Part shown: positions 1 through 10,916 of the stretch, in pieces | Layout: each line of letters starts with the position of its first letter | How positions within the stretch are numbered: the stretch's first letter is position 1 | Assembly (NCBI GenBank): GCA_009741485.1 | Contig: CM019218.1 | Coordinates: 33,728,387-33,792,386, forward strand | DNA: 64,000 nucleotides | Source: Malurus cyaneus samueli | Lineage: Eukaryota; Chordata; Aves; Passeriformes; Maluridae | Direction of reading: 5' to 3' | Made by a program: the position numbers and the translations under genes | Notes under the pieces: generated by a model | Databases searched by the model: none | What the model was told of the DNA's origin: nothing | What the model saw: the letters and a program-made list of their open reading frames with translations, nothing else

Positions 1-1315
1 AAAAATAAAGGAGCTTAAAATGTTTATGTAGTGAATACAAACTTTAGCTGGGGATCAGTAACAAGTAAGGTCTCTAGCCAGACTCTGATTGGCAAGAGCA
101 TCCTATCAATAGTGGAGCCTGGCAGCATTTCTGAAACACACATTTTACTTCCTGCAGAAGCAAAAAGCCTCCAGCAGCTCTATTGAAATGCTGTTCACCA
201 GTGTGGATATCCCATGTAACAAGACCAGAAAAGGATCTGTATCTCTTAAGTGTTTTCATAATGGAGCATCTGCACGTGAACTGTCTTGCCTAGGTTCTTA
301 TGGTTTGAACTGCATGGATTAGTCAGGTGTGAAAATGTGTCAGGATCAGTAAGCTACTCTCCTAAGGAAGATGTTTTCAGTTTGTGAAAGCTTCAATGGA
401 TTGTGCAGCTAATTTCAGTGTTTACTTGGTATTAAAAAAAAAATCTTCGTTTTTGAAGAGGAGACTGCTTGATTACGACTGTCCTGTTCTTTTAACTAAC
501 TATTTCCTGTTTTCACTAAATGTTTTACTCTCTCCTTCTAATTTCTCTTCTTAATCTCAGTGTCCTTTAAAAAATTAAATTGATTTATTATGGTGAGAAA
601 ATTTAGCATTAAGTAGTGTTGTCAAGCTTAGTGTTTGCTGTGCAGATGTACGATGAAAAGTTCTTCTGAAGCAAGTAACATTGAGCCAAACAAAAATCAC
701 AAAATGTTAATGTTTAAATGAATGTCTGGATTTCTTTCTCAGTTCTAGGTTTTTGGCTGGCCTAAAACTTGGTCAAAGACTGAGTTTGCTGGAAAGTAAC
801 TTTTGACAAAAGTTGTCAAATTATTTGGACAGAAGGCTTACAAACATTAGTTGCTTATCTCTGTTCTGTAGAATGGTGTGTAAAGGTGACCTGTAAGTTT
901 ATTTGCAGAATACGGTAAATGTATGATGGAGTTACTAATAGAACAATATGTGAGAACGAATAGAGTTTCTAGTACTTGATGATTTGCTTGAATTCTTATC
1001 TGAGTGTTTGATATTTAGTAGCATATATCTTCCTTGGAAAAATTGACTGTGAATAAATTGGCATATTACTTTTCATGGGAGAAATTGCACAGAAAGTCAG
1101 TTACTGATTCCCTTTGTTGATAGTGAGGAGTTGGACTGTCACTGTTAAGAATCCAGAGAAGACAAATAAAACAATGCTTGTTTCTAGTCTATATAAAAAC
1201 TTCCAAAGTTGCTATTCTTGGGAAGAAAATAGAGTTGTCTTGTAGCTGGGGAATGGAAACAAGGAAATTCTTCTGGATCTAAAGTTCCTGTTTCTTTCTT
1301 CTTTTCGTGTAATAG
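1..1315 (+). other. TMEM87A: TMEM87A intron (left part), no exon seen
   Basis: This AT-rich stretch precedes the first recognisable TMEM87A exon and ends in a usable acceptor (TAG at 1313-1315). I looked for the preceding exon, which should encode the end of the lumenal domain just before the first membrane helix, and found no match. I see no repeat family or RNA gene here. Confidence 0.7.
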
Positions 1316-4300
1316 TTTTTCATGGTGATGTGTATTGTGTACGTATTCTTCGGGGTTCTGTGGCTTGCATGGTCAGCCTGTTACTGGCGGGATCTCCTGA
1401 GGATCCAGTTCTGGATCGGTGCCGTTATCTTCCTGGGAATGCTTGAGAAAGCAGTTTTCTATGCTGAGTTCCAGAATATCCGCTACACGGGGGAATCTGG
1501 TAGGTGGCAGTTGCATCGTGCAGTTCGGTTGAGGGGGCATAGCGCTAATGGCTTGTGCTAAACTGGGGCGCCAGATACATATTCTGTATATGAATACTTG
1601 AGGTTTGTTTCAAAACAAAGAACAGGGAGCCAGAGTTTCTGTATTTTATATATGTTGTTAGCATCACACTCTGTGTTCTTCTAAAGACAAAATGCTATTG
1701 CTTTCTCTGACTCCCAAGTGTAGTGTCTTAGGTATATAGAATGCTGCATTCTGCACTGTAGTGCTGGCTTGAAGTTTAAAATAGGACTTCCTCAGTGTAG
1801 CTTGTAAGTAATTTCTGACAATTGGTATTGTATTTGGAAGGATACTTCAAAACTCCTTGTTTAACATGCCAGCATTGTAGATAACTCTTGGTATCCAACC
1901 CATAGCCTCATAAACCATCTCAAGAGTTTCCCTTTACATAAAACTCTGGTGCTTTGGTTTTGAGTTTTCAGGCTGGATGCATACAAATGAAACTCTGCAA
2001 GTACAATGTCATGACTTTGCTAATTGGCTATACCACTGATGCAGAAGGTTTTGTTGATTGACTTGTTTGGAAGAGTATCCAGGCCGGATGTAAAATTTTT
2101 CTGTAGTTTTTTCTTTATACTAAGTGACCTCTCTTTTCTGAAAGCTAACTCCAGATGTAGGTAATAGAAAGATTATACACTTTAATTACTTTTCTAGCCA
2201 ATTTTCTATGTCTGCTATCAAACTACAATTGCTTGCAGTGGTTAATAAAACAGAAATGATATTTTAATGAACTAAGTTCCTCCTCTTTGCTTTTGGTAGT
2301 TCAAGGAGCAGTAATACTGGCAGAACTTCTTTCTGCTGTGAAGCGCTCGTTGGCTCGAACTCTGGTCATCATAGTCAGCCTGGGATATGGCATAGTCAAG
2401 TGAGTAGTTCTGTTATAGGTTTTTTGTGTTCCATTTAAGGGGTTTTCATTATTGGTTGTTAATAATTTAGGGCAGAATTCATTTCCCTGTACTTTGCTTG
2501 TTAAAAGGTAAGTGCTTTAGTTAAGTGCTCTGAAGATCTAGACTTCTTCATTAGTAAACAAAGACGTACAGTTCCTTACTATGATTACTCTTCTTTCAAT
2601 CTACTTCTGTGTGCTACTGTACGGTGGGTTTCGGAGTCAGTGTTGAAATGCTTCACTGACTGGAATGAGAGCTTTATGGGCCTGTCTTCTGGGTGAGGGA
2701 GAGCTTTTTTAAATGGGGTAGTTAAAGAATCACTGATAGGGGAGGGGATCTGCTTTAAGAGGCTTCTGTTGCTAAGATTGGTGCTCATTTGTCTGTCTAC
2801 AGCTGTATCCAATGGTGAAAACACATGCTATGTGGTAGTGGAAATTTTTTACAAGTGTGGGTTTGCTGGGGGAACTGGTGAAGAAGTGGGATGAGACATA
2901 GCAAAATGGTCATGAAAAGCGACAGGTCAACTAAGAAACAGAACTACTACCAGTCTCCCTCTTAGTCACATCATACCATAAGACAAAATTAATAATAAGT
3001 TTCAAACACCATAATATTTATGGATCTAGATGTGGCTTGTTATAAGGACCTTTTATTCACATGCTTCATGCTTTATGTTTAGATTGAAGTTGACATGACT
3101 TCACTTTTTGTTCCCTGCTAAAAGTGAATTTCACTTTGTTTCCTACAGGCCTCGCCTTGGAGTGACTCTTCACAAAGTAGTTATGGCTGGAGCCCTTTAT
3201 CTATTGTTTTCTGGCATGGAAGGTGTTCTTAGAGTCACAGGGGTCAGTAATAACTGCTTGAATTTTCCCATGTGGGACATACACTGTTGGCTGTATTTAC
3301 TTGTGTAAACAGCTGCCTTGCCCCCCCTTCCCCAACAACAACCAACCCGAATTCCAACTGCTCCAGTTTTGGAGGCTGTGCCTGGGGAAGTGTGTGTGAG
3401 TGGTGCTGCTACTGGATCCATTAAGTGCATCTTGGGATGTAGATTTCTGTTATTCTGTTTTTGGGATGAAATATTTAACCTGTTATATATTTGGTACTTT
3501 TCCAGTTTTTCTATGACACTGTGGCTCTGATAGCAAACTTGGCCCTATCCATGATTGATGCCTGTATTATTTTGTGGATATCCTTTTATAAACTGCGAAG
3601 ACCTTATTCATAGCTTATTATTTATGTGTTACCTTAAAAAGGAATAAAAGGTGGTTTGCTTGTGTCTGATAGGACGTTGATGAGTTTATGATGTGCACAC
3701 AAGTTTTGCCTATTTAGTCTAACTCATGGGTTGCCAGTAGAGCTTTCAGTTCATCCATGGATAGTGTAAAAGATTTCATTAGTACATCTTTAACAATCTG
3801 GTTGCTAGTTTTCTGTAATGGAAGTGGCCAGAGAAATGAATCACAGCAATTGCCTTGGCAGAGACTACTTTTAACGGTGCTAGATTGACTTAATCTGGAA
3901 AACTGCTTCTTGCCTTGCTGGTGGAGAATTGAGAAATGACAATGTGGTATTGTCAGTTCCTCTCTGTGCATTAGACTCAACTCCTGGTTCAAGCCCTCTG
4001 TTTCTGTAGCAAAGCTTGGAAGCACTGTGGTGGCACATTTATGATTTCTCATAAAATAGCCCAACCCCGCTCACTTCTCTACCTTGTATTCTTTTTGGTT
4101 TGTTCTTATTGGCTCTCTCTTTGTCTCCAGGCCCAGAATGATCTTGCCTCCTTGGCTTTTATTCCCCTGGCTTTCCTAGATACTGCCCTGTGCTGGTGGA
4201 TATCCTTCACTGTTTTACTTGGTGGGGTGTGTTTTCTTTTAAATTTGGATGAACTTTTAAAAAAAATAGGCTTCAAGTATTTTTTTTCTACTTCTAGTAC

Positions 4301-7300
4301 AAGTACTATAACTTCTGTAACTGAGTGTTCAGGTTAGCTTCTGCTACTTACTGCTTACATCCAGTTCAAGAAAAATTAGGTATCTGTGTGAAACTGCTCC
4401 ACAATATAGTCTGTTACCAATCTCTGTTGAGTATAAAAGTAGCTTGTTCTCGTGTAGCATGTCATGGCATCACAGAAGCCTTTGGAGAGATGCATGACTC
4501 AGCTTGTGTTTCGGGGAGAAGGCTGCTTAGGAACATCACACTTAAAAATCTTTGTGTATAATTTGAACTGATCTTGAATTAGGTGACAAAATGGGGCAGT
4601 GTTCATTTTTTGATGTTTTGATGTATTTAATCCAAGCAACCATAATCTTGCATGACTTTGGCAATTAACATGAAATGTTGAACTCATGTATAAGAAAACC
4701 CTTATTCTTAACAAAAGTCAGTCTCAAAAAGTATTTAAAATGCAACAGCACAATTTTCCCCTAACGTGATGTCTCTCCTAGCCACTTGTTTTGTCACTGA
4801 GGGAATAAAACAAAAAGTGTGAAGGCACCTGTATGCATTAACTGGATTTGAACTTATTTCTAGTTCAGGTTTTACTTCTCATTTATTTGAAGTACAGCTG
4901 ACACCTTTGTGAAGTAATGGGCCATAGTCCAAAATAGATGTTTGGATGCCATCTTTGTGTTACAAGGGTTATAGGTGTAGATGACTAAATAACATGAAAA
5001 GGATGGATTCTGCTGCTTGTTATCTTTGCCACAGGATGCATTTTCTTCTACTGAGAATGGTCTAACGTTTTGTAGGGATAAGTGTGTGAATGAGAGAACT
5101 GTTGGTCATAAGGTCTGTGTCCTCCTAAGTGTGTGACTAAGTTGTCCCTTCAGAGGCTTTTCCTTGACTCTCCATACATATTCATCAGCTTAACTCAAAC
5201 AATGAAGCTGCTAAAACTTCGAAGGAATGTTGTGAAACTCTCTTTGTATCGGCACTTCACCAACACGCTCATCTTGGCAGTAGCAGGTAAGCAGAAAATC
5301 ATGCCAATTAAATAAGACACTTTTCATTTCCATACAGAGCTTGATTTGGTCACTAAGACAAATTTTTAAGTTTGGTGACCTTCCTGTAAGTAAAGCTCTT
5401 GGTATTTCTAACAATCCATTTCTACAATGGGTCTTTGCCAAGTGTTATACTGATATTTGAGATCAGTGGCTTATTACTCCTGATGTTAATAAGATTAGTA
5501 ATTTTATGCAGCTCCTCTGATAGAGCACTTTAGTCCCACTTCAGGCTGCTGTGGCAAAAGTTTCCTCTTATGCTATTAACTTTGCAGAGAGATTTCTTGC
5601 CAAAATTGCTGTATCACTGCATACTATGGAATTTTTATGATGTCTGAAGATCAGAGTCATTCTTGGAAAAACTGTATTCTTCATATTGTAACATAATGCC
5701 CTCTCTGTTCTGGAAGAATACCGATTTTCTTTTTCCATTTATACTGGTGATGAATTGAACTTAAAGCACAAATCTGTTGCTGCTTCCAGGTGCTCTGATA
5801 TCCATATAATAAGCAGAAAACTTCTAAAGAAGTTAATTTTGCTTTTCAATTTAAATAAATAAGCAAAAAAGTGTATTCCTTTTAATAAACAGTTCTAATG
5901 AAATTCTTTTAAGCATCTGGTTCTTAGTTATCTTACAACACCTTAGTGGAGGGAAGTCTCTTCTAAAACTGTGGTAAGAGCATAGTTTGAGCTTTGGAAC
6001 TGTTGTGAGTTGAGATCTGAATGCGTAAGGCATTCAAGCAGATCAGAATGCCTGATCACTTTGAACAATCACTTAAGATTGTTCACTTACTTCACGGTAA
6101 ACCTTACATGTCTACTGTAAGCAATTTAGGATGAAACCATGGTTTAGAGGCTAGATAAAAGTAATACAAGAATAATGAGTATGAATTAGGAGTTGGCTAA
6201 ATACTTCAAATTTGATTTATGTCTTGTGTCTGAAAAAACAGGAGTAAATATAATGGTCTGTGCTTAAATTACTGTATAAGGTCAGTGCAATAAATCCGTC
6301 TCTTATTTTCCAAAACTATTAAATTGAATTTCAAGACTTCACTATTTAGGTCTTTGATCTTTGTTTGGGAAACACAGTCCTGTTAGTGGGATATTTAAAT
6401 TTGCGTCTTTTGTAGTAATAAGCAGCTTCTTTGTTTGAATATTGCAGCATCTATTGTATTTATCATCTGGACAACCATGAAGTTCAGGCTGGTTGACTGT
6501 CAGTCGGTAAGTTTATATTAAATGCTTTCTACAGTTGCTGCCTCTTGATAAGCTTATATTTGGCAGTGAGATTGCCACATGCTACAATTCTCACTATTGT
6601 GGGTAATGAACCTCTTTGACAGATGCCTTTAGTTCAGCCTTGGAAAGAGTAGAGGACACGACATTTCGTGATTCACAACCTTTTTCATTTGTGCTGCTGT
6701 TTTTCTTGACAGGACTGGCAAGAGCTATGGGTGGATGATGCCATCTGGCGTTTATTGTTTTCAATGATCCTTTTTGTCATCATGATTCTGTGGAGACCAT
6801 CTGCTAACAACCAAAGGTTTAGCTTTTCTTACCTCTTATTAAAAATACTAGGTTTTTTAATACTAGGTTTTTTTTTCTTATTAAAAATACTAGGGTTTTA
6901 GGAGTGCTTGTTTATTCAGAGAAGTATTGGTGGGGGATTTTTAGTTGCTGTACACTGATCCATAACAATACTAAGCAGTGTGTGTAGGGAAAAGTAAATG
7001 AAGAAGCCACATACATAAAATCCAGTCTAAGTTCCTGGTACTGAACTTATTTTAAAATAAGTGACTTAAACTTCTGGTTATGTAGTTTAGCATTGGTATT
7101 GATGAACTACACAGAATAAGCCATCTGAATGTTTGGGTAATGGATCTCTTGGGAGATAGAATTCTAATGGCTTTACTTTTTTCACTCCTAAAGGTTTGCT
7201 TTCTCACCACTGTCAGAAGAGGAGGATGATGATGAGCAGAAAGAGCCAATGTTAAAGGAAAGCTTCGGTAAGAGAAAATATTTTTCCCAGCCAATTCCAG

Positions 7301-10300
7301 TGTTGAAAACACTTCTGTGGGGGAAGGTGTCTTGCTCTCTGGCAAAAGTTTTTTTACTGCAGCAAAACCAGAGGCAATTGCAACTGAAACATTCAGTTCT
7401 AGAGGAAGCACTGGCTTTGTTTAGTATTTACATTGCCTGTTTAATTCTGAGGTTTTCCATTGACACTGAAAATACTGCTACTGCTGTTGTTGCTTTGCCA
7501 TGTCCAGTGCACTATGTTTCACTAAATATGCCAAGTCTTTGGTTTGAAACCAGTCATGATGACAAGGATCTCTTGGCTATTATTGGTAGGCAGTGGTTTG
7601 ATGTACAGTTCTCTTTTAAAATCCCATTTAAGAATTTTCATTTATTATCTGTTCTCTGAACTCTGCAATCTTCTTCCTTTTCCATGTTGAGGCCTAGCAT
7701 AGAAATGTCCAGTGTAAACATAGGGGTGAATATGTTTATTCATGAAATTGTCTATTGTAACACCTCTAAGTTGTGTAAAAGGTAGGCCACATGCCTACTG
7801 GTGTCTCTCTACGAATCAGTTATGCTGGGATATATCAGTGTTATTTGACTTGTTTAGGAGCCAAGAAATGTGTAATCCCTTAGGTGCATTTGGCAAACCA
7901 GCACTGTGCCAGGCTGGGAGATGTATGTTGCTTCTCAGCTTTTCAATCAACCAAGTGGCTGGTCAGTAGTCAGTAGGTAGAATAAATTTTGGGAGTTACC
8001 TGTGTCTCAGAATGGTTGATGCTGGAAGGGACCTCTGGAGGTCATCATGTCCAAGTCCCTGCTCAGGCAGGGTCACCCAGAGCATTGCCCCATATGGCTG
8101 TGTCTGGATGGCTTTTGAGTATCTTCTCAGATGGAAATTCCACAGCCTCTCTAGGAACTTACATCTGAGTTCTATGCTGCTCATGTATGGCTTAAGTAAA
8201 AGACTAGAATTTAATATTTCCTAGGTAAAATTGTAGAATTTAGGAAAAACTAGGTACCCTACCTGTCAGGAAAAACCACTACAAGCCCTTTGAAGGGAAG
8301 GCAGTCTTAGTCATTAGTTTGTCTAATGCTGTCTCTGAATCTGATGAAATATCCTGAATCTCAACACTTTCACTTACAGTCTCTGAACAATTATAATTCA
8401 GTTACCCCAATCTTTTTTCTTCTTTTTGCTTCAGAGGGAATGAAAATGAGAAGTACAAAGCAAGAACCAAATGGGAATGTAAAAGCAAACAAAGTTGTGA
8501 GTATGACCTCTGTACCTTGAAGAAAATAGATTCATCTATTCTTTGTTTACTGCTATTAGTAGCACACAAAATGCCAAGTTTTGAATCCAATAAATGTGTG
8601 AGCTTTTTGATTTGCTTCAGAGTGTGAGTCAATGTATCATAAGTTAACACAGTACTTCTGAAAAGAAAGTAAGTACAGGTTTTGTCATCAGATTTCCTGT
8701 AAGTTCAGTGGGAACTGAAGAATTCAGTATGTTCTTTAGAAATGTTTCTGCAATTCAGAAGCGATAGAACTGTATAATATAATATTCTGATAGGATTAAT
8801 AATTACTTCACAAGTTTGTTAGTCTGAGATAAGGCTGAACCATGTTTAAATAAATTGCCCTCTGTTTTTGAGATGTGTGATTAATTACATGAATGGGATG
8901 ATGTATATGATTTTATGTACCTACCTAAATACTTTAAGAGAACATGCATTTTTTTCCCTGTGACTATAAGCAAGATGTTTTCACATTCATCTAGGAGGCT
9001 GAAACGGTATCTTGAAATCTTTTCATAGAATTCATGCAAGAGTTTAAAAGTGGAAGAACTTCTATAAATTAATTATAATAGCAGTCATATTTTTGTCATT
9101 GACACTGTTTTTCTCAAAGATTCATTGCAGCTGTATACTACTTACCTGAGGATAGATAATATAAAAATCAAATTTTGGGAGGGGGAATGTGTGGTTGAGA
9201 ACTGTTAATTCACAGCAAGTGGGTGGGTTTTGCTTTACTCCTTTTTTTTTCTTTCTTGGAATGTGTTTTCCTTAAGACAGAAATCAAATTGAAAGGGTTT
9301 TTTTTGTGTTTTTTTTTTAACTGACATTATAAATATATTGGGTTTTGTCCAGTAGGTTGAGAAGAAAAAAGCTTGCATATGACAGCATTGTGGGAAAATT
9401 GACTTCTGTTTTGTTTAATTTCTGTACTTGTAGCAAGAGGATGACCTGAAGTGGGTAGAAGAGAACGTTCCTTCATCAGTGACGGATGTGTGAGTATTTT
9501 TATAGTCCCAATAAAGGCAGGTTCCTTGTCCACAGAAATGGATTAGAATGCCTTCCAACTTGTGTGCAGCACTTCCATGGACAGAGGCTGGGTTCATCCT
9601 GGCACTGGCCCCTGACCCTTTAGTCTGATTACACTTGGCTGTATTTGCAGGTTGCCAGGGTTGAACATGGGCTGACTTAATGAACACTCTTGGAATGTGA
9701 AGCTATAGACTGGTTTGCTCTTCACTAAAGTTAAAATATTATAAATAAATCCAGAAACCAAAGAACAAACAAACCCTCTTTCTGTTCAGTGCTCTGAAAA
9801 TACGTTTTAGTACTTTGCTGAATGTAAACCACGGAATAATATAATCCATTTTTCAACTTTATTTTGGCAGAGGATGTGGATTGAAGTGTAAAAACTTGCA
9901 AGTTAGGTAAAGACAAGAAATTAGGCGAAGCTTTAAGAGGAAAAAATATGTTCATTTTCCCAATTGAATTTATTTTCCCAGTTTTAATACTTATTTTTTG
10001 AAGACTGAAAGGGTTCCTTAAGAAAGAAAGAACTAGACTGGTTTAAGCTACAAAGGGCACTTTGAGGTAATCTGCTGCAGTTTTTTCTGTTTCTGAGAGT
10101 GTGATCAAGTTGTGAAGAGCAAAGATCCCTATAGATGGGAGATCTGTTGTAGCTGGAAGTATCAGTGGAACTTGTTTGATTTATGGGACATGTTTTTACA
10201 ACACAGTCCCTTATTGTAAATATCTTCAGTGCAGTTCAGCAGTGTTTCTATATGAGTGATGCAGCTTGTTTCATGGCAACTTGGAAATTTTTCAGTAGGT

Positions 10301-10916
10301 AATGAGAAGCATAATAAAAAAGAATTTTAAAACTGTGGATGTTATTGAGGATATTCCTTGGGCTCTTTCTTTTTGTGTCTTCCTCTAATTTCTGTTAAAT
10401 TGTTTCTTCATTGTTGCTTTCCAGTGCCCTAAAAAGCAACATACGGTTGAAAATGGTTGTCAATATGCTCTTAGTATGTGCTCTAATTATTTTAACTTTT
10501 TGCCCCCACTGCAGTGCTCTTCCAGCTCTTCTGGATTCAGATGAGGTCAGTAAAGAAATCCTCAGTTCAAATTAGTCTTCTGACATGCCAGAGGAGTCAT
10601 GAGTCAGCTGATAAGGTCTTGGTGTATTAGAACTGGACTCTGATCTTGTCAATGCCATGGCGGGGGTGGGGGGGGGGAGGATAGTGGGAACAACCATGAT
10701 ACAACTTCTTAGAATACAAATGTATTCTGAAGAAAGTGTGTATCTCCTGTGTAAGCTGGACTCCTGACTTAAAATGCATATGAGTGTGATTTGTTATGAA
10801 TGTGCATGTTCTGTACAATGTAAGCCTACTGGGGAAAATGACAAGATGACAAGATTGGGCATTTTATTTTCCAGGAAAGAATGATTACCCACTTCGAAAG
10901 GTCCAAAATGGAGTGA
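1316..10916 (+). CDS. TMEM87A: TMEM87A, last 12 coding exons (5' part off the window)
   Basis: Golgi/endosomal GOLD-domain seven-helix (GOST) protein. The human protein is linked to endosome-to-Golgi transport and, with some dispute, to cation-channel or mechanosensory activity. Exons: 1316-1499, 2300-2399, 3149-3242, 4131-4199, 5178-5286, 6448-6506, 6713-6816, 7194-7267, 8435-8496, 9434-9489, 10515-10545, 10875-10916. The joined frame is 984 nt, 327 residues plus TGA, nearly identical to human residues about 229-555 as I remember them. It contains all seven membrane helices: TM1 and TM2 in 1316-1499, TM3 in 2300-2399, TM4 in 3149-3242, TM5 in 4131-4199 running into 5178, TM6 across 5178-6506, TM7 in 6713-6816. 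An acidic cytosolic tail follows ([12 protein letters not shown]) and ends HFERSKME. Introns are GT-AG except the AT-AC intron 4200-5177. An alternative copy of the TM5 exon lies at 3506-3577. Signal peptide and lumenal domain are not in the window. Confidence 0.96.
3506..3577 (+). CDS. TMEM87A: Alternative TM5 exon of TMEM87A (duplicated, predicted mutually exclusive)
   Basis: A 72-nt open block (24 codons) follows a good acceptor (TACTTTTCCAG, ending 3505) and begins in phase 0, as the regular exon 4131-4199 does. It encodes a hydrophobic helix, read as [19 protein letters not shown] within the exon. This resembles the regular helix ([18 protein letters not shown]) in spacing, in an Asp in the second half and in a terminal Trp. 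Right after the Trp codon comes ATATCCTTTT (3578-3587), a U12-type AT-AC donor like the one after the regular exon. Splicing to 5178 would keep frame. If the donor is not used, the frame runs on 11 codons to TAG at 3611-3613. The structure is visible in the sequence; use in transcripts is inferred. Confidence 0.75.
3611..3648 (+). terminator. TMEM87A: Candidate intronic stop and polyA signal for a short TMEM87A isoform
   Basis: Read-through of the U12 donor at 3578 gives 11 more codons ending in LRRPYS and TAG at 3611-3613. AATAAA follows at 3643-3648, then a G/T-rich stretch (GGTGGTTTGCTTGTGTC) from 3651 that could act as a downstream polyadenylation element. Together these look like an alternative last exon. 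No transcript evidence is available here. Confidence 0.45.
4131..4199 (+). CDS. TMEM87A: Regular TM5 exon of TMEM87A
   Basis: A 69-nt exon (23 codons, phase 0 at both ends) follows acceptor TTTGTCTCCAG (ending 4130). It encodes [20 protein letters not shown] then Cys-Trp-Trp, matching the human canonical protein closely. The exon must end at 4199: the next bases are ATATCC, an AT-AC donor, and splicing to 5178 gives Trp-Trp-Ile-Phe-Ile-Ser-Leu exactly as in human. A GT donor nearby would not reproduce the protein. Confidence 0.93.
4200..5177 (+). other. TMEM87A: U12-type AT-AC intron of TMEM87A
   Basis: The donor is ATATCCTTC (4200-4208). The 3' end has a branch-site match TTCCTTGAC (5160-5168) with the branch A at 5167 and a terminal AC at 5176-5177, 10 nt away. 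That is the geometry of minor-spliceosome introns. No AG lies at the boundary that would keep the conserved protein. The intron otherwise holds AT-rich sequence with no gene. Confidence 0.9.
6835..6895 (+). repeat. Short local repeat in TMEM87A intron
   Basis: The 18-base unit CTTATTAAAAATACTAGG occurs at 6835-6852 and again at 6877-6894, with a partial copy (TTTTTTAATACTAGG) between. It lies about 20 nt inside the intron after exon 6713-6816. It looks like simple tandem duplication. Confidence 0.8.
8005..8165 (-). mobile_element. CR1 LINE 3'-end fragment
   Basis: The + strand reads as the reverse complement of an avian CR1 3' region: GGAAGGGACCTCTGGAGGTC, then CCCTGCTCAGGCAGGGTCAC and CACAGCCTCTCTAGGAAC. 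It is 5'-truncated, as usual for CR1, and lies antisense within the TMEM87A intron before exon 8435-8496. Confidence 0.85.
10425..10514 (+). other. TMEM87A: In-frame extension of the penultimate TMEM87A exon via an upstream acceptor (candidate)
   Basis: A strong acceptor (TTGTTGCTTTCCAG, ending 10424) lies exactly 90 nt upstream of the regular one (ending 10514). The 90 nt carry no stop in the coding phase. Using it would insert 30 residues, including a hydrophobic run ([15 protein letters not shown]), between Asp-Val and Ala-Leu-Pro in the tail. Human TMEM87A has no such insert as I remember it, so chance is quite possible. Confidence 0.25.

Noticed and set aside
10656..10681. G-run (GGCGGGGGTGGGGGGGGGAGG) as a regulatory quadruplex in TMEM87A intron
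   Set aside because: It is a single short purine run deep in an intron with nothing else around it, more likely a slippage-prone homopolymer.
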